A stretch of DNA of 34,060 bases, taken from the NCBI GenBank assembly GCA_947461435.1, contig CANHLE010000032.1:1-34060 (forward strand), in the 5' to 3' direction. The translations under genes and the position numbers were made by a program. The notes beneath the pieces are model-generated. The model searched no databases, was not told the DNA's origin, and was given only the letters and a program-made list of their open reading frames with translations. The stretch is from Paracoccaceae bacterium (lineage in GTDB: Bacteria > Pseudomonadota > Alphaproteobacteria > Rhodobacterales > Rhodobacteraceae). Each line of letters opens with the position of its first letter. Positions within the stretch are counted from its first letter, which is position 1. Of the stretch, positions 15,448 through 22,112 are shown in pieces.

Positions 15448-16973
15448 GCGGCGGCCCCTTTGGTTGGTCCGGCGCCGATCATATAGGCGCCCACCTCTTC
15501 GGCGGTGACCTGCGCCGTGATCAACGAGGGCGAGAGGCGCCCCTTGTGCAAGACATGCAGGCGGTCACAGATCTGGAACAACTCTTCAAGTTCTTCGGAG
15601 ATCACCAAGATCGCCGCACCGTCGTTGCGCATTTCGATCAGCCGGCGGCGAATATCGGTGGCCGCCCCAATATCAACGCCCCATGTCGGCTGCGACACCA
15701 GCAAGACCTTGGGCGCCAGTGTAATCTCGCGGCCCAGAATGAATTTCTGCAAATTGCCGCCCGACAGCGCGCCTGCCTCGGCCTGTGGGCCGGGGGTTCG
15801 TACATCAAAGCGGTCGATGATATCGGCGGTAAAGGCCCGTTCGGCCGCGCGCGAAATGAACCCGCCGGTCACCAGACCCGCGCCATGCGCCGTCAGCAAG
15901 GCATTGTCGCTGAGCGACATATCGGGCACCGCGCCGCGGCCCAAACGCTCTTCTGGCACAAAGGCGAAACCAAGGGCGCGGCGGGCGGCGGCCCCCTGAT
16001 CGGCCATCGGTTGGCCCATCAGGCGCAGGGTGTCGCGTGCGGATCTGGCCTGCACAATCTCGCCCGAGATCAGGGCCGCAAGATCTTGTTGGCCATTGCC
16101 CGAAATGCCCGCGATGCCCAGAATCTCGCCGCTGCGCAGGGTCAGGGACAGATCTTTCAAGGGCAGGCCAAAGGGATCGTCATTGTCATGGCTTAGTCCG
16201 CTGATCTGAAGGCGCAGCTCGCCGCCGGATCGGGCCACGGCGGGCATGGGCGGCGGCATGGCGCGGCCGATCATCAGCGTGGCCAGATCCTTGGCGCTAT
16301 GCTCGGCCGGGGTGACGCGGCCCGTCACGCGGCCTGCGCGCAAGATGGTGGCGGTGTCGCACAGATCCTTGATCTCTTCCAGTTTGTGGCTGATGAACAA
16401 GATCGCCATGCCCTTGGCCTGCAGGGCGCGCAGGGTTTCGAACAGCTTTTTCACCGATTGCGGCGGCAAAACGGATGTGGGTTCATCCAAGATCAGAAGG
16501 TCGGGGTTCAGCAAAAGGCAGCGGATGATTTCAACCCGCTGACGCTCGCCCACGGACAGGGCATGCACCATCGCATCGGGATCGACGGTCAGGCCGAATT
16601 CATCGCCCAGCGCCCGAATGCGCGCGCCAAGGGTTTTCTGGCTGCCCGGCACGATCAGCGAGATATTTTGCACCACGCTGAGCGTTTCGAACAAGGAAAA
16701 ATGTTGAAACACCATGCCGATGCCCAAACGCCGCGCATCGGCGGGGCTGCCCAGACGCACCGGCTGGCCCTTCCACAGGATCTGTCCCTCATCGGGGGAT
16801 TGCACGCCGTAGATCAACTTCATCAGGGTGGATTTGCCCGCCCCGTTTTCGCCCAGAATGGCATGGATAGATCCGGGATCGACGATCAGGTCGATCCCGG
16901 CGTTGGCCGTGACCCCGCCATAGCGTTTCGACACGCCGGTCAGTGCCAGAAGCGGGGTTTTGGCCGATGTCAT
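15444..16973 (-). CDS. BMP-type ABC importer ATPase with two nucleotide-binding domains
   Basis: Encodes 509 residues with two fused ABC domains, as in NupO/YufO and RbsA-like ATPases. Domain one is canonical: Walker A GENGAGKST (41-49), signature LSVGE (139-143), Walker B LLILDEPTS with Asp163-Glu164. Domain two is degenerate: its Walker A position reads GISGNGQQD, its signature is LSGGN, and its Walker B region reads VLLVSQPTWGVD without the catalytic glutamate. This asymmetry is normal for the family. The gene begins 10 bases after the BMP-protein stop. It energises the two downstream permeases. Confidence 0.93.
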   Translation of the reverse strand: MTSAKTPLLALTGVSKRYGGVTANAGIDLIVDPGSIHAILGENGAGKSTLMKLIYGVQSPDEGQILWKGQPVRLGSPADARRLGIGMVFQHFSLFETLSVVQNISLIVPGSQKTLGARIRALGDEFGLTVDPDAMVHALSVGERQRVEIIRCLLLNPDLLILDEPTSVLPPQSVKKLFETLRALQAKGMAILFISHKLEEIKDLCDTATILRAGRVTGRVTPAEHSAKDLATLMIGRAMPPPMPAVARSGGELRLQISGLSHDNDDPFGLPLKDLSLTLRSGEILGIAGISGNGQQDLAALISGEIVQARSARDTLRLMGQPMADQGAAARRALGFAFVPEERLGRGAVPDMSLSDNALLTAHGAGLVTGGFISRAAERAFTADIIDRFDVRTPGPQAEAGALSGGNLQKFILGREITLAPKVLLVSQPTWGVDIGAATDIRRRLIEMRNDGAAILVISEELEELFQICDRLHVLHKGRLSPSLITAQVTAEEVGAYMIGAGPTKGAAA

Positions 16974-16983
16974 GGCAAGCGCC

Positions 16984-18081
16984 TTATTGCGGCAGCGGGG
17001 TGGCCACGCCTTTGACGTGCCAATCCATCGACAAGATCATGTCATCGCCCAAGGTCACGCCAGCCGCCACACCTTCAGAACCGTCCTGTTTGGTGATCGG
17101 TCCGGTGAAGGGCGAGAAGGCCCCGCTTTCAATGGCGGCTTCCATCTCGGTGATCTTGGCGACGATATCGGCGGGGATATCGGCGTTCCAGTCGGCCACA
17201 AAGACGCATTTGTCTGCCATCGACAACCAGGCCGAGGCGCCTGCGAAGCTGCCGGCAAGGTGCGCTTCGACCGACTGGATGAAATAGGGGGCCCAATCGG
17301 TGCCCACCACGCCCAGATATTTGGCGGGCGCATAGGCCTTCATCGAAGAGTTCAGGTTGAAGACATAGGCGCCAGCTTCTTCGCAGGCCGCGACGACCGA
17401 GGGGGTATCTTGCGCGTTCGAGAAGATCACATCGCAGCCCTGCGCCAAGAGGGCCTTGGCGGCTTCTTGTTCCGAGGCCGGATCGAACCAAGAGTTCACC
17501 CAGACCACCGACACCTCGATCGAGGGGTCAACCGACTGCGCGCCCAAGGTCCAGGCGTTGATCGACGTGATCAGTTCTGGAATGGCGAAGGCGCCGACGC
17601 AGCCCAGTTTTTTGGTTTTCGACAGCGACGCGGCCGCCATGCCCATCAGATAGGTGCCCTGATAATAGCGCGCACCGAAAGGCGAGAAGTTGGGCGCAAC
17701 CATATACCCCGATGCGTGAAGGATAGACAGGCCGGGGTTCTGCTCGGCCAGCTTCAGCCCGCCGTTCATATAGCCAAAGGAGCCAAGGATCAGGAAATTG
17801 GTGCCCTCGGCCACGGTCTTGTTCATGATCCGGTCGGCGTCAGGGCCTTCGGCGATGTTTTCCAGCAAGGTGACCTTGACCTTGTCGCCATATTTTTCTT
17901 CCAGCGCCTTGGTGCCCAGTTCCAGCGTGTGCGACCAGCCCACATCGGCGGCGGGCGAGGGGACGATCAGGGCGACGTTCAAGACGCCGTCCTGGGCAAA
18001 GGCCGGAATCGGCAGAGCAAGCGCGGTGGACGCGGCCAGCGAGGATTTCAAAAACGAACGACGATTCAAACGAGAGGTCAT
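16984..18081 (-). CDS. BMP-family solute-binding protein (nucleoside/purine type)
   Basis: Encodes 365 residues of the BMP/PnrA family, whose studied members bind purine nucleosides or related nucleobases. It has a twin-arginine-like signal, NRRSFLKSS followed by a hydrophobic segment ending in AFAQD, so export may be through Tat. Family sequence includes NVALIVPSPAADVGWSHT, DADRIMNKTVAEGTNFLILGSFGYM, YYQGTYLMGMAAA and CDVIFSNAQDTPSV. The ATG at 18081 has AAAGGA upstream and lies 15 bases after the amidohydrolase stop, inside the same operon. Because it sits beside an amidohydrolase of the purine-deaminase type and a split oxygenase, the cargo is probably the substrate of those enzymes. The exact ligand cannot be read from sequence. 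Confidence 0.9.
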   Translation of the reverse strand: MTSRLNRRSFLKSSLAASTALALPIPAFAQDGVLNVALIVPSPAADVGWSHTLELGTKALEEKYGDKVKVTLLENIAEGPDADRIMNKTVAEGTNFLILGSFGYMNGGLKLAEQNPGLSILHASGYMVAPNFSPFGARYYQGTYLMGMAAASLSKTKKLGCVGAFAIPELITSINAWTLGAQSVDPSIEVSVVWVNSWFDPASEQEAAKALLAQGCDVIFSNAQDTPSVVAACEEAGAYVFNLNSSMKAYAPAKYLGVVGTDWAPYFIQSVEAHLAGSFAGASAWLSMADKCVFVADWNADIPADIVAKITEMEAAIESGAFSPFTGPITKQDGSEGVAAGVTLGDDMILSMDWHVKGVATPLPQ

Positions 18082-18096
18082 GGCAGATCCTTTTGG

Positions 18097-19470
18097 TCAG
18101 GAGTGGAGACGATGAAGACAGGCTTCGGCGGCAGAGAAAAGGGAATACTCATCAAGTCCGGGAAAGGCACCGGCGCGCCAGACGATGCGGCCGTTGATCA
18201 TGGTCATGTCGACTTCCGCGCCAATTCCGACCTTGGGGATCAGGCTGGCCGGGTCGTGGCGGGTGCCAACGTAGTCCAGCCGGCGGGTGTCGATGGCGAA
18301 CAGATCGGCGGCAAGGCCCGGGGCGAGGCGGCCAATGTCGGCGCGGCCCAGCAGATCGGCGCCCCCTGCCGTGGCATAGCCCAGAAAGGCCGCCGGTTCG
18401 GGGACCGGATGGCGGCGGCCTGAGGCGACAAGGCATTGCAGCATATAGGCCGAGTGGATGCAGTGCATCAGGTTCGAATTGTCGTTGGAGGCCGCGCCAT
18501 CGGCGCCAAGGCCAATGCGCAGCCCCATGGCCTGCATGGCGGGAATATCCGTCACCTCGGCCCCGACAAGATAAACCGGTTCGGGGCAATGGGAGACGCC
18601 GGTCTGCGTGGCGGCCATCCGGGCCAATTCGCTGTCTGACAGTTCCCAGCAATGGGCATAAAAGGTGTCAGGGCCACAAAACCCCATCTCTTCCAGATAA
18701 TCCACCGTGCGCCGGCCCGTGCGCGCCGCCATGACCGGGCTTTCCCCTTCGCCGACATGGGTGTGCAAGAACACGCCCTTGTCACGGGCCAGACGCAGGG
18801 ATTCCACAAAGGTCTCGCGGTAACTGTTCACCGGCTGGCACGGGGCCACGACGACCTGCCGCATGCTGAACGGGGCGGGATCGTGATAGGTATCAATCAA
18901 ACGCTCGCAGTCGGCCAGAAAACCATCGGTGGTATCCAGCATGTCATCGGGGATGGTGCTGCCTTCGGACTTGGGCAGCGTGTTGCCACCCCGCCCGGCA
19001 TGAAACCGGATGCCAAACATCTGCGCCGCTTCGAACTGGCGGTCGACGATGCGCGTGCCGGCATGATGCGGGAAATTGTATTGGTGATCAAAGGCGGTGG
19101 TGCAGCCATGTTTGATCAATTCGGCCAGCGCCACGACGGTTGAATGGTAAAAGGCATCTTCGGTCAGGCGGGCGAAGATGGGATAGATCCGGTCCAGCCA
19201 TTCGATGACCGACAGTCTGGTCCAGTCCAGATCGGCCCGGTTGCGCACGAAGGTTTGAAAGAAGTGATGATGCGTGTTGATCAGGCCGGGATAGACGAAC
19301 CAGCCCGATGCATCGATCACCTCGGTTCCGGCGGGCAAAGGCCCGGCCGACAGATGGGGGCCGATGGCGACAATCGCGGGTCCGCTGATCAGGATATCTT
19401 GATCGCGCAGCACGGGCGCAAAGGCCGATGGCACGATGGCCGCGCAGTTCTTCAGCAAGTATCCCGTCAT
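18097..19470 (-). CDS. Amidohydrolase, 8-oxoguanine/hydroxyatrazine deaminase-like
   Basis: Encodes 457 residues, normal for the metal-dependent deaminases of the amidohydrolase superfamily. Active-site residues are in order: HxH (His67, His69) in NTHHHFFQT, His238 and Glu241 in HTHVGEGES (HxxE), His273 in YAHCWEL and Asp324 in LGADGAASND. The flanking text (GCTTAFDHQYNFP, IRFHAGRGG, VVVAPCQPVN) most resembles 8-oxoguanine deaminase and related aminohydrolases, but HVGEGES differs from the usual HLAET, so the substrate may differ. The expected reaction is hydrolytic removal of an amino group from an N-heterocycle in the cytoplasm. The ATG at 19470 overlaps the GST stop by four bases (ATGA), and the BMP-protein gene follows after 15 bases. 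Confidence 0.85.
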   Translation of the reverse strand: MTGYLLKNCAAIVPSAFAPVLRDQDILISGPAIVAIGPHLSAGPLPAGTEVIDASGWFVYPGLINTHHHFFQTFVRNRADLDWTRLSVIEWLDRIYPIFARLTEDAFYHSTVVALAELIKHGCTTAFDHQYNFPHHAGTRIVDRQFEAAQMFGIRFHAGRGGNTLPKSEGSTIPDDMLDTTDGFLADCERLIDTYHDPAPFSMRQVVVAPCQPVNSYRETFVESLRLARDKGVFLHTHVGEGESPVMAARTGRRTVDYLEEMGFCGPDTFYAHCWELSDSELARMAATQTGVSHCPEPVYLVGAEVTDIPAMQAMGLRIGLGADGAASNDNSNLMHCIHSAYMLQCLVASGRRHPVPEPAAFLGYATAGGADLLGRADIGRLAPGLAADLFAIDTRRLDYVGTRHDPASLIPKVGIGAEVDMTMINGRIVWRAGAFPGLDEYSLFSAAEACLHRLHS

Positions 19471-20123
19471 GCGGCAGCTCCTGAGTGCGGGGCGGGTTTC
19501 AGATCGTGCAGACGGTGAATGCCCGGCATTTCGATGAACTGCGGCAGCGACCGCACCGCGCGCTGCCACAGGCGCACCGAGGGATAATCGCGCAATTCGA
19601 CGCCGCCATCGGGGGCCAAGGCCACATTTGGAAAGCAGGCGATGTCGGCAATGCTGGGCGCGGTGCCCTCAAGGAAAATGCGCCCTTCCAGCCGCACCTG
19701 TGTCAGATGGGCCTCAAGCTCGCGCAGGCAAAGGTGGCCCGCGGTGCGGCATGCGGTGATATCGGCGGGAAAATGCAGCATGTCGTGCAAACGCGCCAGC
19801 CCAAGGCTGCTGTTCAAACGCCCCGAAAACGCCAGCCAGTTCTGCACGCGGGCCGCCGATTGCGGGCTGGCCTCGCCCAGCCATTGCGGCCCGGCGATCT
19901 GCGCCAGATAGACCAGCATGGCGGTACTTTCGGTCAGAACCAGATCACCGTCGACCAGCACCGGGATGGACCCTGCCGGGTTAAGATCGCGAAACGCCGC
20001 AGATTTATGCGCCCGTCCGGGGTGAAAATCGACCGCCACAAGATCCAGCTTGATCCCAAGAAGGGCCGCCATCAGCCGCACTTTATAGCACGAGGCACTG
20101 AGGATATAATCATACAAGATCAT
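19467..20123 (-). CDS. Glutathione S-transferase-like protein, NdmE-like
   Basis: Encodes 218 residues with an N-terminal thioredoxin-like GST domain (about 1-80) and an all-helical C-terminal domain. Recognisable elements are YDYILSASCYKVRLMAALLG at the start, NPAGSIPVL with the cis-proline of the glutathione site, and LTESTAMLVYLA. Ser11-Cys12 occupy the catalytic position. The gene overlaps both neighbours by four bases: the oxygenase catalytic subunit upstream and the amidohydrolase downstream. In Pseudomonas putida the GST-like NdmE is required with NdmC and NdmD for 7-methylxanthine demethylation, probably as a structural partner; the same combination with a Rieske-less oxygenase here suggests the same role. 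An ordinary conjugating or ring-opening GST remains possible. Confidence 0.85.
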   Translation of the reverse strand: MILYDYILSASCYKVRLMAALLGIKLDLVAVDFHPGRAHKSAAFRDLNPAGSIPVLVDGDLVLTESTAMLVYLAQIAGPQWLGEASPQSAARVQNWLAFSGRLNSSLGLARLHDMLHFPADITACRTAGHLCLRELEAHLTQVRLEGRIFLEGTAPSIADIACFPNVALAPDGGVELRDYPSVRLWQRAVRSLPQFIEMPGIHRLHDLKPAPHSGAAA

Positions 20124-20968
20124 GCCGCCACCACCTGTGCGCCATAGGTCAGCCCTTTGCGTTTCAGCCAGCGGCGATAGGCGACCGAAGTCAGGTCCGC
20201 CTGCGTTGGTATTTCCATCCCCGGATCCAGCGGCAACAGGCGGGGGATCTGGTTTTCCAAGATCGAGCGGTCTTGCAGGAAAATCATCTGTTGGAAATGG
20301 ATCAGATCGGCCTGAGGCGTGACATCATCAAACAGCGCCATATAGGGGTAGACGTCGCACAGGTCTTCGGCCAGCGGCTGCACGAAAATGCCGATCACAT
20401 CCCATTCGTTGGTGCGGTTGGGACAGGTCTTGTACAGCACGGCGGCGGTCGGGGCGGCCACGCGGTACATATATTCGGTCACAATCCCCCCTGCGGCCGA
20501 CTTGGCCGCCTGAGGCTGATAGAAATGCACCTTGGTCGCCCAAACCTCATCAACGTCGTCGCGGATCTGCACCTCATAGCGGCCCACTTCGGTATGGGGT
20601 TCTGCGCCCAGCACATCTGTGTGCACGAAGGGAAAATGTGCGATGTCCAGAAAGTTTTCCACGGCACGCAGCGGCGAGCATTTGACGCGCACAACGCCGC
20701 AATCCACCAGACGGCGGCCGGGCTGCGCGGCTTCGGGAAGGGCGAACAGATCTTGTGCGGGGGTGCCAAGGCAGGCCCAGACGTGGCCATAGGCCAAGGT
20801 CACTGCCACGGCCTGACCCTGGGCTGTTTGCACCGACACAGCCCCGGATTGGGTTTTGAAGACCATGATCGGGCGCCCCAAAAGCTGTGTTTCGCGCCCC
20901 GGCCAAGGGCCGACCAGCGAGGTCATGGCGACGGGGTACCATTGGTCTAGCACGGCTTGCGGGATCAT
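20120..20968 (-). CDS. Rieske-oxygenase catalytic subunit lacking the Rieske cluster (NdmC-like)
   Basis: Encodes 282 residues, shorter than the 340-450 usual for Rieske oxygenase alpha subunits. The mononuclear iron site is intact: ENFLDIAHFPFVH gives Asp108, His111 and His116, and LQDRSILENQ offers Asp233 as third ligand. The N-terminus still resembles the flanks of a Rieske domain (DQWYPVAM, LLGRPIMVFKTQSGAV, then YGHVWACLGTP), but the part that should hold CxH and CxxH is missing: position 46 runs straight to a short link at 47-58. It therefore needs electrons from a separate Rieske protein, the one encoded just upstream, whose stop overlaps this ATG (ATGA). P. putida NdmC is also reported to lack a Rieske domain. 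N-demethylation or hydroxylation is the likely reaction; the substrate is unknown. Confidence 0.85.
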   Translation of the reverse strand: MIPQAVLDQWYPVAMTSLVGPWPGRETQLLGRPIMVFKTQSGAVSVQTAQGQAVAVTLAYGHVWACLGTPAQDLFALPEAAQPGRRLVDCGVVRVKCSPLRAVENFLDIAHFPFVHTDVLGAEPHTEVGRYEVQIRDDVDEVWATKVHFYQPQAAKSAAGGIVTEYMYRVAAPTAAVLYKTCPNRTNEWDVIGIFVQPLAEDLCDVYPYMALFDDVTPQADLIHFQQMIFLQDRSILENQIPRLLPLDPGMEIPTQADLTSVAYRRWLKRKGLTYGAQVVAA

Positions 20969-21603
20969 GGGGCGCTCCGATCTTCGATCTGGCGGCGCAG
21001 GCTTTCGGCCCAGCGCGAGACTTGGGCAGGGCCCGCCCCTGCCCCGCACAGGATATGCAGGGTTGTCTCCTGCGCCTTTGGTTGCAGCATAAGGCAGATC
21101 TGCGTGTCCAGCCCCGCGATTTGCACGGTGCCGCGCAGGCCGCCTTCTGCTTCGGTCAGGCCGGGGGCGTCGGCGGCCAAGGCCTGCAGCAGCGCCTGTT
21201 CGCCCACCTGCACCGTCAGACTGCGCAGGGGCTGGAACCCTGCGATATCGGGCGGCGCGGTGGGGTCATCCTTGGCCGCGATCCAGATCACGCCGCCCCG
21301 TTCGGTCACCTCAAAGCGCGTGGCGGTGATGGTGGCGGGCGGTGTCATGTCTGGATGCGCGGGGATATGGGTGCAGGCGCCGGTGACGCCATAGGTCCAT
21401 CCGTGATATATGCAGGCCAGCGTTTCACCGCGCACGAACCCATGCGACAGGCGCATGCCCCGGTGCGGACAGCGATCGACCCAAGCGCTGAGCCGGCCCG
21501 AGGCGCTGCGCCAGACGGCCAGATCGACGCCCTGCCAGTCGGCATGCATCACGTTGGCTGGCGGCAAGTCTTTCGACAGGCCGCTGGCTTTCCAATTGGT
21601 CAT
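20965..21603 (-). CDS. Stand-alone Rieske [2Fe-2S] protein
   Basis: Encodes 212 residues. The N-terminal half is a Rieske domain of oxygenase type: Cys45-Pro-His47 in DRCPHRGM and Cys64/His67 in CIYHGWTYG, the C-x-H and C-x2-H ligand pairs. After the domain end (GGVIWIAAKDD, about 115) come roughly 95 residues with no iron-binding D-x2-H-x4-H motif and no flavin, NAD or plant-type ferredoxin motif, so it is neither a full oxygenase nor a reductase. I chose ATG 21603 because GGGGA lies seven bases upstream; ATG 21609 would add two residues. It overlaps the catalytic-subunit start by four bases and is the first gene of the operon. It probably passes electrons to the clusterless subunit; a reductase must come from elsewhere. 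Confidence 0.85.
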   Translation of the reverse strand: MTNWKASGLSKDLPPANVMHADWQGVDLAVWRSASGRLSAWVDRCPHRGMRLSHGFVRGETLACIYHGWTYGVTGACTHIPAHPDMTPPATITATRFEVTERGGVIWIAAKDDPTAPPDIAGFQPLRSLTVQVGEQALLQALAADAPGLTEAEGGLRGTVQIAGLDTQICLMLQPKAQETTLHILCGAGAGPAQVSRWAESLRRQIEDRSAP

Positions 21604-21696
21604 CCTCATGTCCCCGGGTACCCCGCCGCGATCTTTGAAGGGCATGGCCGAAACCGAAAGCCGGAATCGGTGCCTGTTCAGCGACCTTTGTGACAA

Positions 21697-21715
21697 TTGC
21701 CTAATATTTTAGCAA
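21697..21715. promoter_or_regulatory. AT-rich imperfect palindrome upstream of split-oxygenase operon
   Basis: The sequence TTGCCTAATATTTTAGCAA has arms TTGC(C)TAA and TTAGCAA, perfect except for one extra C. It sits in the 134-base gap between the acylphosphatase-like gene and the Rieske gene, about 95 bases before that start, in a clearly AT-rich patch. It is a good candidate for a promoter-associated operator, suggesting that the operon has its own transcription start. The regulator is not identified; none is encoded next to it. Confidence 0.35.
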
Positions 21716-21737
21716 CTCGTACCATAACGACCAGAAA

Positions 21738-22016
21738 TTAGTCAGACCAAGAACCCTTGGGATCTGACGGGATCGGCCCACACTGCGCGCGTTCGATACG
21801 GTCAACCCAGACCTCTTGCGGACCCAGCGAACAGCCCAAGGCCAAGGCATCCAGAAGCTCGATCTGCCCGGCTGCAACCAGATCCAGACGGCCCGCCGCC
21901 TGCTGGGTGATCTGGCCGCGCAGGCCCAAGCGGCGGGCATGACGGCGGATCCAGGGGCCAAAGCTTTGATGCCCCACATCCCCGAAGATCTGAAAACTTT
22001 GGCTCTGCTCGGTCAT
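21738..22016 (-). CDS. Acylphosphatase-like protein lacking catalytic residues
   Basis: Encodes 92 residues, the size of acylphosphatases. The pattern FQIFGDVGHQSFGPWIRR then HARRLGLRG aligns well with the acylphosphatase signature (IFGxVQGVxFR, then AxxLGLxGWVxN), with the glycine-rich loop and following helix in place. The two catalytic residues are replaced: the arginine after Phe is Gly20, and the asparagine of WVxN is Gln38. Hydrolysis of acyl phosphates is therefore unlikely, and a binding or regulatory role is possible. The ATG at 22016 has AGGGGG six bases upstream. It follows the dihydroxyacetone-kinase gene by 96 bases on the same strand and is probably the last gene of that operon. 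Family assignment is by motif reading only. Confidence 0.65.
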   Translation of the reverse strand: MTEQSQSFQIFGDVGHQSFGPWIRRHARRLGLRGQITQQAAGRLDLVAAGQIELLDALALGCSLGPQEVWVDRIERAQCGPIPSDPKGSWSD

Positions 22017-22112
22017 CGGCGGCCCCCTTGCGCCGGGGTAAGGTGACGGGATTTGGCCGCGCAGACAAGGCACGTTTTGGGGCGGGCCACGTTATGGGGC
22101 GGGGCCGCGCCG

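Noticed and set aside
15444-16973. Second nucleotide-binding domain with broken Walker A and Walker B
   Set aside because: Degenerate second domains (GISGNGQ, no catalytic Glu) are normal in BMP-type importer ATPases, so this is not a mutation or novelty.
16960-18423. Plus-strand open frame (487 codons) opposite the BMP-family gene
   Set aside because: Antisense shadow; the minus strand carries a clear Tat-signal binding protein.
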